Source of the DNA: Aquabacter sp. L1I39
GTDB lineage: Bacteria; Pseudomonadota; Alphaproteobacteria; Rhizobiales; Xanthobacteraceae
Length of the DNA stretch: 64,000 nt
Direction: 5' to 3'
Assembly (NCBI RefSeq): GCF_017742835.1
Contig: NZ_CP072392.1
Span: 2,726,387 to 2,790,386, forward strand
Part shown: piece after piece, positions 10,401 to 19,927 of the stretch
Position numbering within the stretch: position 1 is the stretch's first letter
Layout: each line of letters starts with the position of its first letter
Position numbers and translations under genes: made by a program
Notes under the pieces: model-generated
What the model was told of the DNA's origin: nothing
The model's input: the letters and a program-made list of their open reading frames with translations, nothing else
Database searches by the model: none

Positions 10401-10964
10401 ATGAAACTGCGAAACCTCTTCCTGGCCGGTGCTCTCATGCTCGCGCCGACCTTGGCTTATGCCGCCGATCCGATTCTGGCGGTGGGCTTCGTGGTCAAGA
10501 GCGTCATCGAGGCCAAGGTCACCGCGGTGGACGCCAAGTCCCGGACCATCACGCTGGTGGGGCCGAAGGGCAATGCGCTGGTCCTGAAGCCCGGCCCCGA
10601 AATGCAGAACTTCGACCAGGTGAAGGTGGGTGATCCGGTTGCGGCCGCCGTGGAAGTTGCGACCGAGATCACCGTCCTCCCGCCGAGCGACGGCGTCCCC
10701 GCCCCGACGGACATTCGCACGCTCGACACCGCTGCGAAGGGCGCAAAGCCCGGCTTCATCGTGACCGACCGTCGCGAGTTCGCCGCCACCATCACCGCCA
10801 TCGCGGCCGACACCCGGACCGTCACGCTGACCGGCCCGGCCGGCAACTCGCTCGACGTGAAGGTTCCTGAGGAGCAGGACGGCTTCAAGAAGCTCAGCGT
10901 GGGAGACCATGTGCTGTTTCGTCAGCTGATGGTCGCCGGCGTGGGCGATATCGGCAAGAAGTGA
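10401..10964 (+). CDS. Exported protein of two similar beta-rich repeats, function unknown
   Basis: The 187-residue product begins with a clear Sec signal peptide (MKLRNLF, a hydrophobic core, cleavage near AYAA-D at about residue 22). The mature part holds two copies of one pattern: alternating strands of the form A-x-V/I-T-A-x-x-x-x-x-R-T-I/V-T-L-x-G-P-x-G-N, followed by K-V/L-S/K-V-G-D-x-V. The copies are about residues 38-82 and 124-172. Such repeats suggest a small beta-barrel (OB- or SH3-like) periplasmic protein. I do not recognise a named family. GGAGAG lies before the ATG. It is upstream of the Pcm-like gene on the same strand with about 125 bases between, so it is likely independently transcribed. 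Confidence 0.8.
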   Translation: MKLRNLFLAGALMLAPTLAYAADPILAVGFVVKSVIEAKVTAVDAKSRTITLVGPKGNALVLKPGPEMQNFDQVKVGDPVAAAVEVATEITVLPPSDGVPAPTDIRTLDTAAKGAKPGFIVTDRREFAATITAIAADTRTVTLTGPAGNSLDVKVPEEQDGFKKLSVGDHVLFRQLMVAGVGDIGKK

Positions 10965-11090
10965 GTGTCAGGCCGGCGCGGCATGCCGAAAGGGCAGGGC
11001 GCGCCGGCCCCGTCTCGCGCTTGCAAAACACGATGCGGTGTGGCTCATCAGGACGATGTATGCCGTCAGGGTGACGGTCGGAGGGCTGAG

Positions 11091-11762
11091 ATGATCGATT
11101 TTGCCGAACTGCGTCGGGGAATGGTCGACGGACAGGTCCGCACCAACGACGTGACGGACCTTCGGATCGTCGAGGCGATGATGACGATTCCCCGGGAGCG
11201 ATTCGTCCCGGGACACCTGAAGTCCCTGGCCTATATCGATGACGACCTGCAGGTGCGCAGCGGCAAGGATGGCACGCCGCCGCGCTTTCTGGTCGAGCCC
11301 ATGGTGCTCGCCAAGCTGGTCCAATTGGCCGATGTGCAGCCCGACGAGCTGGTGCTCGATGTGGGATGCACCACCGGCTATTCCTCCGCTGTGCTTGCCA
11401 GCCTGAGCGGGCAGGTGGTCGCGCTTGATGACGATGCCGATTTCGTGGCCGCCGCCAATGCCACCCTCACCGACCTCGGCCTTGCCAATGTGGCCGCGGT
11501 GATGGGGCCGATGAATGCCGGCTGGGCCGCAGAAGCTCCTTACGATCTCATTTTCCTGAACGGCTCCATGGAGGTTGTTCCCCCCGCACTGGTGGCGCAG
11601 CTCAAGGACGGCGGCCGCCTCGTGGGTGTTGTGGGTCATGGCGGCGCCGGCCGCGCGGCTGTGTTCACCAAGGTGGGCGAGAGCCTTAGCGAGCGCGTGG
11701 TGTTCAACGCCGCCATCCCGCTCCTGCCGGGTTTTGCCGCTCCCGCGCGCTTCACGTTTTAA
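11091..11762 (+). CDS. Protein-L-isoaspartate O-methyltransferase (Pcm)-like protein
   Basis: This 223-residue Rossmann-fold methyltransferase resembles Pcm, which methylates isoaspartyl residues for protein repair. The N-terminus (RRGMVDGQVRTNDV, then IPRERFVP) and the SAM-binding motif LVLDVGCTTGYSSAVL (about 88-103) fit the family. The Pcm substrate loop, normally T-I-S-x-P, reads FLVEP here (about 66-70). The residues considered important for catalysis are therefore replaced, and the molecular activity is uncertain. The start at 11091 follows GGAGG. In many Hyphomicrobiales a gene of this kind sits directly before tolC, as here (165 bases apart), suggesting a conserved but unexplained link to envelope export. 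Confidence 0.82.
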   Translation: MIDFAELRRGMVDGQVRTNDVTDLRIVEAMMTIPRERFVPGHLKSLAYIDDDLQVRSGKDGTPPRFLVEPMVLAKLVQLADVQPDELVLDVGCTTGYSSAVLASLSGQVVALDDDADFVAAANATLTDLGLANVAAVMGPMNAGWAAEAPYDLIFLNGSMEVVPPALVAQLKDGGRLVGVVGHGGAGRAAVFTKVGESLSERVVFNAAIPLLPGFAAPARFTF

Positions 11763-11927
11763 GTCGCCCCCCCGTCCACCTGTGGCGCATCTGCCGCGCT
11801 TGGTGGAAAAGCGCATTCGGATCGAACCGGTCGGTTTCCTCAGCAGAGGCACCTGTCTATGTTCGTTCGGTGCGCTTCCCTCGCGAGAGGGTCGGAAAGT
11901 ACGTCTGCGTCCCTCGGGGAGATTTAT

Positions 11928-13322
11928 ATGTCGCTTGCGGCACGAGTGAGCCGACGCATTTATCTGCTGGCCTCAGTCACCGCCGTGACGGTTGCTGCCT
12001 TCAGTTCCAATGTGTCTGCGCAATCCTTGGATGCGGCGCTTGCTGCGGCATACATCAACAATCCCAGCCTGAATTCACAGCGCGCGGGAACCCGCGCCGT
12101 GGATGAGAACGTGCCGCAGGCCCTGTCCGGCTATCGGCCCAATGTGTCGGGCAATGTCAGCGTCGGAACGCAATATGCGCGCAGCACTGCCTCGGGTGTG
12201 TCGCAGGACGGGACGCTTACGCCGCGCCAGTACAGCCTTACCATCACGCAGACCATCTTCAACGGCCTGTTGACCGCCAATACCACTCGCAGGGCCGAGT
12301 CTCAGGTGAAGGGCTCTCGCGAAACCTTGCGCAACACCGAGCAGACGGTGATGCTCAACGCGGTCACGGCCTATATGAACGTGATTCAGGGCATCGCGCT
12401 CCTCGAGTTGCAACAGCAGAACTTGGCGGCGTTGCAGCAGGAGTTGCGGGCGACCCGCGATCGCTTCAACGTCGGCGAGGTCACCCGCACCGACGTGGCG
12501 CAGGCCGAGGCCCGTGTGGCCCAGGCGCAATATTCGGTCGCCCAGGCGGTGTCCAATCTCAGTTCCTACAAGGCACAGTATCGTCAGGTGATCGGCGTGG
12601 AGCCGGGCAAGCTGACCTCTCCGGGGCCGGCCATCGAGCGGAAGATTCCGCCGAGCGTCGAGGGCGTGATGGCCGTGGCCACGAAGGAGCATCCTGCGGT
12701 TCTTGCGTCCCAATATGCGGTGGATGCAGCCAATTTCCAGGTGCGGATGTCCGAGGCGAACCTTTCGCCGGTGCTGAGCGTGCAGGGCAGCTTGAGCCAG
12801 AGCTACGACCAGAGCGAGTCGGTGGACAGCGCGACCGGCGCCGGCGTGATGCTCAACCTGACCGTTCCCTTCTATCAGGGCGGCGCGGAATATTCCGCCG
12901 TGCGTCAGGCGAAGGAATATCTGAGTCAGGCGCGCATCGAGGTGGATGTGAACCGGGACGCTGTGCGCACCAATGCTGTGCAGTATTGGGGTGCGCTGGT
13001 GGCGGCCAAGTCCCAGATCGAGGCGGCGCAGGCCCAGGTGGCAGCCAATACGCTGGCCCTTGAAGGCGTGCGCGAGGAATGGCGGGTGGGACAGCGCACC
13101 ACCACCGACGTGCTGAACGCGCAGACCGATCTGACCAATTCCAAGTCCGCCCTCGTGCAGGCGCAGCGCGACCGGGTGGTCGCCGCCTATTCGCTGATTT
13201 CGGTGATCGGCAAGCTGGACGCGGTGAACCTTGCGCTCAAGGTTCCGGTCTACAATCCCAAGGTCCATTACGATCAGGTTCGTGACAGCTGGTTCGGCTT
13301 GCGGACCCCCGACGGCAAGTGA
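11928..13322 (+). CDS. tolC: TolC-family outer membrane efflux protein
   Basis: The product is a 464-residue outer-membrane channel for type I secretion and tripartite efflux pumps. After the signal peptide (cleavage near VSAQ-S, about residue 34) there are two OEP repeats of long coiled-coil helices. Visible features include the SLDAALAAAYINNPSL start of repeat one, Q/A-rich heptads (AQAEARVAQAQYSVAQA), VGEVTRTDVAQAEARV, and the matching VGQRTTTDVLNAQTDL in repeat two, a strong family hallmark. I chose the ATG at 11928, preceded by GGGGAG, over one 69 bases upstream that would precede the signal peptide with charged residues. No inner-membrane pump or adaptor gene is adjacent. Confidence 0.93.
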   Translation: MSLAARVSRRIYLLASVTAVTVAAFSSNVSAQSLDAALAAAYINNPSLNSQRAGTRAVDENVPQALSGYRPNVSGNVSVGTQYARSTASGVSQDGTLTPRQYSLTITQTIFNGLLTANTTRRAESQVKGSRETLRNTEQTVMLNAVTAYMNVIQGIALLELQQQNLAALQQELRATRDRFNVGEVTRTDVAQAEARVAQAQYSVAQAVSNLSSYKAQYRQVIGVEPGKLTSPGPAIERKIPPSVEGVMAVATKEHPAVLASQYAVDAANFQVRMSEANLSPVLSVQGSLSQSYDQSESVDSATGAGVMLNLTVPFYQGGAEYSAVRQAKEYLSQARIEVDVNRDAVRTNAVQYWGALVAAKSQIEAAQAQVAANTLALEGVREEWRVGQRTTTDVLNAQTDLTNSKSALVQAQRDRVVAAYSLISVIGKLDAVNLALKVPVYNPKVHYDQVRDSWFGLRTPDGK

Positions 13323-13329
13323 TTTGCCA

Positions 13330-13356
13330 GGCGCATGACGCCGGACGTCATGCGCC
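13330..13356 (+). terminator. Perfect hairpin after tolC
   Basis: An 11-bp perfect stem (GGCGCATGACG with its complement) and a CCGGA loop lie 8 bases after the tolC stop. No T-run follows, so intrinsic termination may be partial. Confidence 0.6.
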
Positions 13357-13641
13357 TTCCACCGCTATGCGATGAGTGCCCCTGGACGTTAGGGTCATAG
13401 GCGCATCGGTTGGAGAATGGTTCGGGCGCGGGAAGTGAAACGCGCCTGAAACCTTTGCCTCATGTGGCGGTACGACTGTGCCTCAACTGCTTCCTGTTCA
13501 GCATGTCTGTGAATCGCGACCCCCGAGGGGTTTCCGCGCCAACCGGTCAATGCCATAGTTAAGGAAGATTAAGTATTTGGTGTCCAACGGTTCAGCGTCG
13601 CGAGGCGCGCCGGCCGAGATACCGCTGGTCGGGGTTGGGAC
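13357..13641 (+). other. Upstream region of the popZ-like gene
   Basis: About 285 bases without a gene. The last 80 bases are less GC-rich and hold GTTAAGGAAGATTAAG at about 13558-13573, two TTAA tetramers separated by six bases. A promoter for the popZ-like gene must lie here, but I cannot place it with confidence. Confidence 0.4.
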
Positions 13642-14283
13642 ATGTCCGCAAGCGCGAAGCCTCAAGAGCCGTCCATGGACGAGATCCTGGCCTCTATCCG
13701 CCGGATCATTTCCGACGACCATTCCATTGCCAGGAAGGCGGCTGCATCTGTTCCGGTGCGCCCGCGCGCAACAGGTTTGGACCCGGCCACCGCTCTGCAC
13801 GACGTGGACGCGGCGGCCCCCGGTGCCCCGGTGGCTGGAGATGATGTTTCCTTTACCCAGCCTACGGCGGAAGCCGTTGTGACCGCCCCTCCGGCGCAGA
13901 GCGAGGCACCAGACATGTCCGATTTCTCCTATTCTCCCTCCGCTCAGCCGCAACCTGCGCCGCGCCGGGCCGAAGGTCGAGACGCGTCCACCACACGGCC
14001 CTCGACCGCACGCTCGGCCGAGGCGGACCCCGTCTCCTCTCGGCCGTTCGCGGACAGCGGCCGGCGCAAGGACCTGGTCTCTCCCTCGGTGGATGCCGCC
14101 GTGACCGCGGCCTTCGAGTCGCTGGGCGATCTCGTCCTGCCCACCCATGAACGCACGGTTGAGGATCTCGTGAAGGAGATCCTGCGGCCCATGCTCAAAT
14201 CCTGGCTGGACGAGAACCTGCCGCACTTGGTCGAGCGCCTCGTGCGCCAGGAGATCGAGCGGATTTCGCGCAACGCGCGCTGA
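13642..14283 (+). CDS. PopZ-like (DUF2497) polar organising protein
   Basis: The 213-residue product has the three-part layout of PopZ. A short N-terminal helix (SMDEILASIRRIISDD, about residues 11-26) binds client proteins. A long disordered Pro/Ala/Ser/Asp-rich linker spans about 30-145. The C-terminal oligomerisation region has the motifs ESLGDLV, TVEDLVKEILRPMLKSWLDENLP and LVERLVRQEIERI. PopZ forms a polymeric hub at the cell pole that anchors the ParB-origin complex and cell-cycle signalling proteins in alphaproteobacteria. The gene directly precedes valS, a neighbour pair common in this order. The linker is shorter and less acidic than in the Caulobacter protein as I remember it. Confidence 0.88.
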   Translation: MSASAKPQEPSMDEILASIRRIISDDHSIARKAAASVPVRPRATGLDPATALHDVDAAAPGAPVAGDDVSFTQPTAEAVVTAPPAQSEAPDMSDFSYSPSAQPQPAPRRAEGRDASTTRPSTARSAEADPVSSRPFADSGRRKDLVSPSVDAAVTAAFESLGDLVLPTHERTVEDLVKEILRPMLKSWLDENLPHLVERLVRQEIERISRNAR

Positions 14284-14312
14284 TCTCTCCGTCCTTCATT
14301 TCCTGCCTCATT

Positions 14313-14344
14313 GACGGCGGCCCGTTGACGACGGAGCCGCCGTC
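14313..14344 (+). terminator. Hairpin between the popZ-like gene and valS
   Basis: GACGGCGGC pairs with GCCGCCGTC across a 14-base loop, 30 bases after the popZ-like stop. There is no T-run; it may be an attenuating structure before valS rather than a full terminator. Confidence 0.4.
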
Positions 14345-14408
14345 CGGCTTTAACGCGCCCCTGACACAATTCTGAAGGGCCGCGCGCAGCCCTCCGGGGA
14401 GCACACGC

Positions 14409-17195
14409 ATGCTGGACAAGGTCTTCGATCCCGCCGCCGTCGAGGCGCGCATCTCCACGGCCTGGGAAGAGGCCGGGGCATTTCGCTGCTCCCGCCCCGA
14501 GCGCAAGGACGCGCCCGGTTTTTCCATCGTCATCCCGCCGCCCAACGTCACCGGCTCGCTGCATATGGGCCACGCGCTGAACAACACGCTCCAGGACGTG
14601 CTGGCGCGGTTTGAGCGCATGCGGGGCAAGGATGTGCTCTGGCAGCCGGGCATGGACCATGCCGGCATCGCCACCCAGATGGTGGTGGAACGCCAGCTCA
14701 TGGAGCGCAAGGAGCCGGGCCGGCGCGAGATGGGCCGCGCCGCCTTCGTTGAGCGGGTGTGGGCCTGGAAGGAAGAATCGGGCGGCACCATCGTCAACCA
14801 GCTGAAGCGCCTCGGCGCCTCCTGTGACTGGTCGCGCGAGCGCTTCACCATGGACGAGGGGCTCTCCCGCGCCGTCCTCAAGGTGTTCGTGGAACTGCAC
14901 CGGGCGGGGCTCATCTATAAGGACAAGCGGCTGGTCAATTGGGACCCCAAGCTGCTGACCGCCATTTCCGACCTGGAGGTCCAGCCCACCGAGATCAAGG
15001 GCAACCTCTGGCACCTGCGCTATCCGGTGGAGGGCGAGCCGGGCCGCTTCATCGTGGTGGCCACCACCCGTCCCGAGACCATGCTGGGTGATACGGCGGT
15101 GGCGGTTCACCCGGAGGATGAGCGCTACAAGGACCTGGTGGGCAAGCATGTGGTGCTGCCGCTGGTGGGCCGGCGCATTCCCATCGTGGCGGACGAATAT
15201 TCCGATCCCGAGAAGGGCTCCGGCGCGGTGAAGATCACTCCCGCCCATGACTTCAACGATTTCGAGGTGGGCCGCCGTCATCGCTTGCCCATGATCAACG
15301 TCCTCGACGCGGAGGCCCGCATCGATCCCACCGGGATTCGTGAGGACTATCTCGCGCGGCGCGACGCCTATGTGGACGATCCGGACTTTGGCGGCGTCCT
15401 CGGCCTGCTGGCCGGGACGGATCGCTTTGCCGCGCGCAAGCAGATCATCGAGCTCCTCACAAATCTGGAACTGCTGGAGACCATCGAGCCCCACACCCAC
15501 ATGGTGCCCCATGGCGACCGGTCGGGGGTGGTGATCGAGCCCTGGCTCACCGACCAGTGGTATGTGGACGCCAAGACCCTGGCCCAGCCGGCGCTCGCCG
15601 CCGTGCGGGAGGGGCGCACCAATTTCGTGCCCAAGAATTGGGAGAAGACCTATTTCGAGTGGCTGGAGAACATCCAGCCCTGGTGCGTGTCGCGGCAATT
15701 GTGGTGGGGCCACCAGATCCCGGCCTGGTACGACCCCTTCGGCAATGTCTTCGTGGAGCTGGACGAGGACCAGGCCTTCGAGGCCGCCATTGCCCATAAT
15801 GTGGCGAAGGAAAACCTCACCCCCGACGAGGCCCAGGCCCTCATCGACGATGCCGACAAGCGCGCGGAATTCCTCACCCGCGACGAGGACGTGCTCGACA
15901 CCTGGTTCTCGTCCGCACTGTGGCCCTTCTCCACAATGGGCTGGCCGGACGAGACGCCGGAGCTGGCCAAGTTCTATCCCACGTCGGTGCTGGTGACGGG
16001 CTTCGACATCATCTTCTTCTGGGTTGCCCGGATGATGATGTTCAGCCTCCACTTCATGCCCGACGTGCCGTTCCACGACGTCTACATCCACGCCCTCGTC
16101 CGTGACGAGAAGGGCGCCAAGATGTCGAAGTCAAAGGGCAACGTCATCAACCCGCTGGACCTCATCGACCAGTATGGCGCCGACGCCCTGCGCTTCACGC
16201 TGGCCGCCATGGCGGCCCAGGGGCGCGACATCAAGCTCGCCACCTCGCGGGTGGAAGGCTACCGGAACTTCGCCACCAAGCTCTGGAACGCCGTTCGCTT
16301 TGCCCAGATGAATGGCTGCGAGCGCGTGGCGGGCTTCGACCCGGCCGCTGTGGAGGGCACGCTCGCCCGCTGGATCATCGGCGAGGCGGCACGGGCCACC
16401 AGCGAGGTGACGGCTGCCATCGAGGCCTATCGCTTCAATGATGCGGCGGGCGCGGTCTATCGCTTCCTGTGGAACGTGTTCTGTGACTGGCACCTGGAAC
16501 TGGCAAAGCCGGTCCTCTCCGGGCCCGACGGGGCTGCCAAGGACGAGGTGCGCGCCGCCACCGCCTTCGTTCTCGATGTCGCCCTGAAGCTGCTGCACCC
16601 CTTCATGCCCTTCCTCACCGAGGAGCTATGGGCGCGCACGGGCGAACATGGCCCGGCCCGCGAGGGGCTGCTTGTCCTGGCATCCTGGCCGGACACGGCC
16701 GGCCTTGAGGCGCCGGATGCGGAGGCCGAGGTGGGCTGGGTGGTGGATCTCGTCACCGAGATCCGCTCCGTGCGCGCCGAGATGAACGTGCCGGCGGGCG
16801 CGCAGATCCCGCTCGTGCTGGTGAATGCCTCGGACGAGACGAAGGCCCGCGCCAAGGGCTGGGAAGATGCGCTGCGGCGCCTTGCGCGCCTTTCCGAGGT
16901 GACGGTGTCCGAGACCATGCCCTCAGAGGCGGTTCAGATGGTGGTGCGCGGAGAGGTAGCTGCCCTACCGCTGGCCGGCATCGTCGACCTCACGGCCGAG
17001 TTGGCTCGCCTGCGCAAGGAAGAAGGCAAGCTCGACCAGGAAGTGGCCCGCATCGATGGCAAGCTGTCCAACGCCTCCTTCGTCGCCCGCGCGCCGGAAG
17101 AGGTCGTGGAAGCGGAGCGGGAGAAGCGCGAGGAATATCTCGCCCGCAAGGCCAAGGTGCAGGCGGCCATCACCCAATTGTCTTCCAGCGGTTGA
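14409..17195 (+). CDS. valS: Valyl-tRNA synthetase
   Basis: This class-I aminoacyl-tRNA synthetase charges tRNA-Val. At 928 residues it is full length. The HIGH motif reads HMGH (52-55) after PPPNVTGSL, and KMSKS is at 571-575. The editing CP1 domain lies between ([19 protein letters not shown] and the [15 protein letters not shown] segment). The anticodon-binding domain follows, and a C-terminal coiled coil (about 850-925, [24 protein letters not shown]) contacts the tRNA, as in bacterial ValRS. It has its own terminator. No T-box or other leader structure is visible, consistent with a Gram-negative host. Confidence 0.98.
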   Translation: MLDKVFDPAAVEARISTAWEEAGAFRCSRPERKDAPGFSIVIPPPNVTGSLHMGHALNNTLQDVLARFERMRGKDVLWQPGMDHAGIATQMVVERQLMERKEPGRREMGRAAFVERVWAWKEESGGTIVNQLKRLGASCDWSRERFTMDEGLSRAVLKVFVELHRAGLIYKDKRLVNWDPKLLTAISDLEVQPTEIKGNLWHLRYPVEGEPGRFIVVATTRPETMLGDTAVAVHPEDERYKDLVGKHVVLPLVGRRIPIVADEYSDPEKGSGAVKITPAHDFNDFEVGRRHRLPMINVLDAEARIDPTGIREDYLARRDAYVDDPDFGGVLGLLAGTDRFAARKQIIELLTNLELLETIEPHTHMVPHGDRSGVVIEPWLTDQWYVDAKTLAQPALAAVREGRTNFVPKNWEKTYFEWLENIQPWCVSRQLWWGHQIPAWYDPFGNVFVELDEDQAFEAAIAHNVAKENLTPDEAQALIDDADKRAEFLTRDEDVLDTWFSSALWPFSTMGWPDETPELAKFYPTSVLVTGFDIIFFWVARMMMFSLHFMPDVPFHDVYIHALVRDEKGAKMSKSKGNVINPLDLIDQYGADALRFTLAAMAAQGRDIKLATSRVEGYRNFATKLWNAVRFAQMNGCERVAGFDPAAVEGTLARWIIGEAARATSEVTAAIEAYRFNDAAGAVYRFLWNVFCDWHLELAKPVLSGPDGAAKDEVRAATAFVLDVALKLLHPFMPFLTEELWARTGEHGPAREGLLVLASWPDTAGLEAPDAEAEVGWVVDLVTEIRSVRAEMNVPAGAQIPLVLVNASDETKARAKGWEDALRRLARLSEVTVSETMPSEAVQMVVRGEVAALPLAGIVDLTAELARLRKEEGKLDQEVARIDGKLSNASFVARAPEEVVEAEREKREEYLARKAKVQAAITQLSSSG

Positions 17196-17238
17196 CGGTG
17201 TAGCGGGGTCGCCAAGCCATTTGGGCTGAAGATTGAAC

Positions 17239-17273
17239 GAAGGCCGCGGAGCGATCTGCGGCCTTCTTCTTCG
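17239..17273 (+). terminator. Rho-independent terminator after valS
   Basis: GAAGGCCGC and GCGGCCTTC form a perfect 9-bp stem around a 10-base loop, followed by TTCTTCTTC. It lies between convergent valS and chrA. Confidence 0.75.
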
Positions 17274-17279
17274 GCGGGA

Positions 17280-18464
17280 TCAGTGCAAGGCGACGCCGGC
17301 CGCCGCCAGCAGCGCCACGACGCTCCAGGGCGGCGCGCGCCAGATGGTCAGGAGGAGGAAGCCGGCGGCTGCCAGAAGGAAGTCGAGGCCATTGCCAATG
17401 GCGGAGGTCCAGACGGGATCATAGAAGGCGGCAGCCAGCACCCCCACCACCGCCGCGCCCGCGCCGCGCATGGCCGCCTGGGCAAGGGGGCGCTTGCGCA
17501 GCGCATCCCAGAAGGGCAGCGCGCCATAGACCAGGAGCAGGCCGGGCAGGAAAATGGCGAGGGTGGCAATCAGCGCGCCGGCAAGGCCGTTGGGTGGCAG
17601 TTGGGCGACCGCGCCGAGATAGGCCGCGAAGGTGAAGAGAGGGCCCGGCACGGCCTGGGCGAGGCCGTAGCCAGCCAGAAAGTCCGGCGCCGTCACCCAG
17701 CCGGGTTCGACCACGGCGGCCTGGAGAAGGGGCAGAACCACATGCCCGCCGCCAAAGACCAGCGCGCCCGAGCGGTAGAAGGCCTCGAAAAAGGCCAGCA
17801 CATGGCCGCCCAAGGGAGCCAGCAGGGGCAAGGCCACCAGCAGCGCCAGGGCAAGGATCAGCGCGCTCGCGCCCACGGTGCGGGAAATGGGGACGTGAAT
17901 GTGGCCAACCGGTTGGGGCGTTTCTCCCCGGCAGAGCACAAGCCCTGCCGCCGCGCCGACGGCGATGGACAGCGTCTGGCCCATGACACCCGCGCCGATG
18001 GTCGTCGCGGCAAGGCCGGCAAGCGCGATGCCGGCGCGCGGTCCATCGGGCGCCAATGTGCGCGCCATGCCCCACAGCGCCTGGGCGACCACGGAGACGG
18101 CCACCAGCTTGAGGCCATGAATGAGGCCAGACAGCGCATCGTCGGTGAGAGCGCCCATCCCGAAACCACATATCAAGAGCGCCAGGGCCGAGGGCAAGGT
18201 GAAGGCAATGAAGGCTGCGATGCCGCCGGCAAGGCTTCCCGCACGCATGACGCCGAGCGCGAACCCCACCTGACTGGAGGCGGGGCCGGGCAGGAACTGG
18301 CAGAGCGCCACCAAGTCCGCAAAGTCGGGATCTGACAGCCAGCGGCGCCGAATGACGAAAGTCTCGCGGAAATATCCAAGATGGGCAACCGGCCCACCGA
18401 ATGATGTTAGGCCAAGTGCAAGGAAGGCCCGAAAGACCTCGGCGACAGAACCTTTGTCGGACAT
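17280..18464 (-). CDS. chrA: Chromate transporter ChrA family
   Basis: The 394-residue inner-membrane protein is of the long (two-domain) CHR family, which expels chromate using the proton gradient. Each half carries the family pattern. The N-terminal half has LGLTSFGGPVAHLGYFRETFV followed by LCQFLPGPASSQVGFALG. The C-terminal half has LVFGGGHVVLPLL and GYGLAQAVPGPLFTFAAYLGA. The repeated FGG and PGP motifs show the ancestral duplication. No chrB-type regulator or other resistance gene is adjacent, so a role in real chromate resistance is uncertain, since many chromosomal ChrA proteins have an unknown anion substrate. The ribosome-binding site is weak. Confidence 0.92.
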   Translation of the reverse strand: MSDKGSVAEVFRAFLALGLTSFGGPVAHLGYFRETFVIRRRWLSDPDFADLVALCQFLPGPASSQVGFALGVMRAGSLAGGIAAFIAFTLPSALALLICGFGMGALTDDALSGLIHGLKLVAVSVVAQALWGMARTLAPDGPRAGIALAGLAATTIGAGVMGQTLSIAVGAAAGLVLCRGETPQPVGHIHVPISRTVGASALILALALLVALPLLAPLGGHVLAFFEAFYRSGALVFGGGHVVLPLLQAAVVEPGWVTAPDFLAGYGLAQAVPGPLFTFAAYLGAVAQLPPNGLAGALIATLAIFLPGLLLVYGALPFWDALRKRPLAQAAMRGAGAAVVGVLAAAFYDPVWTSAIGNGLDFLLAAAGFLLLTIWRAPPWSVVALLAAAGVALH

Positions 18465-18874
18465 TCAGGTTTCCCAGAAGGAAGGGCGCCGCCGCTGAAA
18501 GTCACGACGACGATTGATGCATTACTAGGCATTTACCATGTTTTGGCGGGCGATACGAAGTAACACCGCCTATCCTGTAGCACATCAATGTGTCGGGGAA
18601 GACACACTGTGGCTCTTTCAGAAATGAAGGCGGCCCTCCCTCTAGGAAGCGCCACGATCCCGCCTCAAAACATAATGAAATCGAAGGACGCGTGCTGAAC
18701 CGAACGCCCTTGTGGCGGCGGCGGTGGCGCCCAGAGGTATTTTGGATGGTGTGGAGCGGGACCATAAGGGGCGGAAAGCCGGACATCCGGGCGACGGATC
18801 GCCCCGGAGATTCCATGGCTCGGCCTCGGCTCGGCCCTGTTCTTGCCCGGCGGGCGTGGGAACCTGCCATCATC
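18465..18874. other. 410-base divergent intergenic region between chrA and the exoR-like gene
   Basis: No gene is supported here, although the plus-strand frame is open from 18590 into the exoR-like gene. The first ~150 bases are less GC-rich and hold a 6-bp hairpin (TGTGTC/GACACA, 18589-18606). Promoters for both flanking genes are expected here. Confidence 0.45.
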
Positions 18875-19807
18875 ATGAACGCCAGTCGCCGCATTCCGAT
18901 GTTCCGTTCCTCCCTGACGCTGCGCGGGCTTCGCGAGCGCTTGCCGGGTGGCAGCGTCGCGGCTCGACTGGCGGTAACGGCGCTTCTCGTCGGCGCAGGC
19001 CTCTCTGGCGCCGCGCATGCCTTCGACGGCAGTGCCCAGCCGAGCGACGAGGTGGGCCGCTCCCTGACGCCGCCCGCCAATGTGCCCCTGGCGCCTCCCG
19101 TTCGACCGGTGGACGAGGCGTTCCGCACGGGAACCCAGGCGCTGCGCCTCGGTCAGACAGCCAAGGGCATCGACGCTCTGCGCTATGCTGCCGACCAGGG
19201 CCACCCCGCCGCGCAGTGGAAGCTTGGCCGCATGTATGCGGACGGGGACGGCGTCAAGCGTGACGATCTGAAGGCTTTTGAGTATTTCAGCCGTGTCGCC
19301 AATTCTCACGCCGATGACTATCCTGGCACGCCGCAGGCCCGGTTCGTGGCCAGCGCTTTCGTTGCGCTGGGCGGCTATTACCTGGTGGGCATCCCCAATA
19401 CGGGGGTGCGCAAGGATCCGTCGCGCGCGCGCGACATGTATGCCTATGCCGCCTCCTATTTCGGCGACCCCGTGGCGCAGTATCGCCTGGCCAAGCTCTA
19501 TCTGGATGGGACGGGGGTCAATCGCGACCCCCGGCAGGCCGCCCGCTGGCTCATCCTCGCTTCCCAGAAGGGGCAGTATGAGGCCCAGGCGGTGCTCGGC
19601 CACATGCTCTTCCGTGGCGAGAACGGCATTCCCCGTCAGGGTGCCCGCGGCCTCATGTGGCTGACGCTGGCGCGCGATTCGGCTGCGGGTCCCGAGGACA
19701 AGTGGGTGGTCGATCTTTATGACGACGCCTTTGCCGATGCCACGCCGGACGAGCGGGCCCAGGCGCTTCGCTACCTGGAGCAGTGGCTGAAGACGGCCCA
19801 ACGCTGA
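18875..19807 (+). CDS. exoR: ExoR-like periplasmic Sel1-repeat protein
   Basis: The 310-residue protein has an N-terminal export signal (basic start, hydrophobic ARLAVTALLVGAGLSGAAHAF, cleavage near AHA) and four to five Sel1/TPR-like repeats between about 85 and 285. Repeats include AADQGHPAAQWKLGRMYADG, the longer GGYYLVGIPNTGVRKDPSRA insert, and AQYRLAKLYLDGTGV. The spacing, the insert G-Y-Y-x-x-G-I-P and the overall length match ExoR of rhizobia. ExoR binds the periplasmic part of the sensor kinase ChvG/ExoS, controls ChvI, and so affects succinoglycan, motility and acid response. Neither chvG nor chvI is in the window. The start at 18875 is a choice between two ATGs (also 18899), and neither has a clear ribosome-binding site. 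Confidence 0.75.
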   Translation: MNASRRIPMFRSSLTLRGLRERLPGGSVAARLAVTALLVGAGLSGAAHAFDGSAQPSDEVGRSLTPPANVPLAPPVRPVDEAFRTGTQALRLGQTAKGIDALRYAADQGHPAAQWKLGRMYADGDGVKRDDLKAFEYFSRVANSHADDYPGTPQARFVASAFVALGGYYLVGIPNTGVRKDPSRARDMYAYAASYFGDPVAQYRLAKLYLDGTGVNRDPRQAARWLILASQKGQYEAQAVLGHMLFRGENGIPRQGARGLMWLTLARDSAAGPEDKWVVDLYDDAFADATPDERAQALRYLEQWLKTAQR

Positions 19808-19927
19808 CGGCGTCCTTGCGCCTCGCCGTTCTGCTGTGCAGTGCGATCTTTCCATTCTTGTGCAGGTGCGAAGGCCCCCCATAATGCCCCAAAGGAAATG
19901 GCGCCTGAAGGTGCCGGAGGGGTATTG

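Noticed and set aside
13558..13573. TTAA-N6-TTAA before the popZ-like gene as a CtrA site
   Set aside because: CtrA sites need seven bases between the TTAA boxes; six puts the half-sites out of register, and no TTAACCAT-type box is present.
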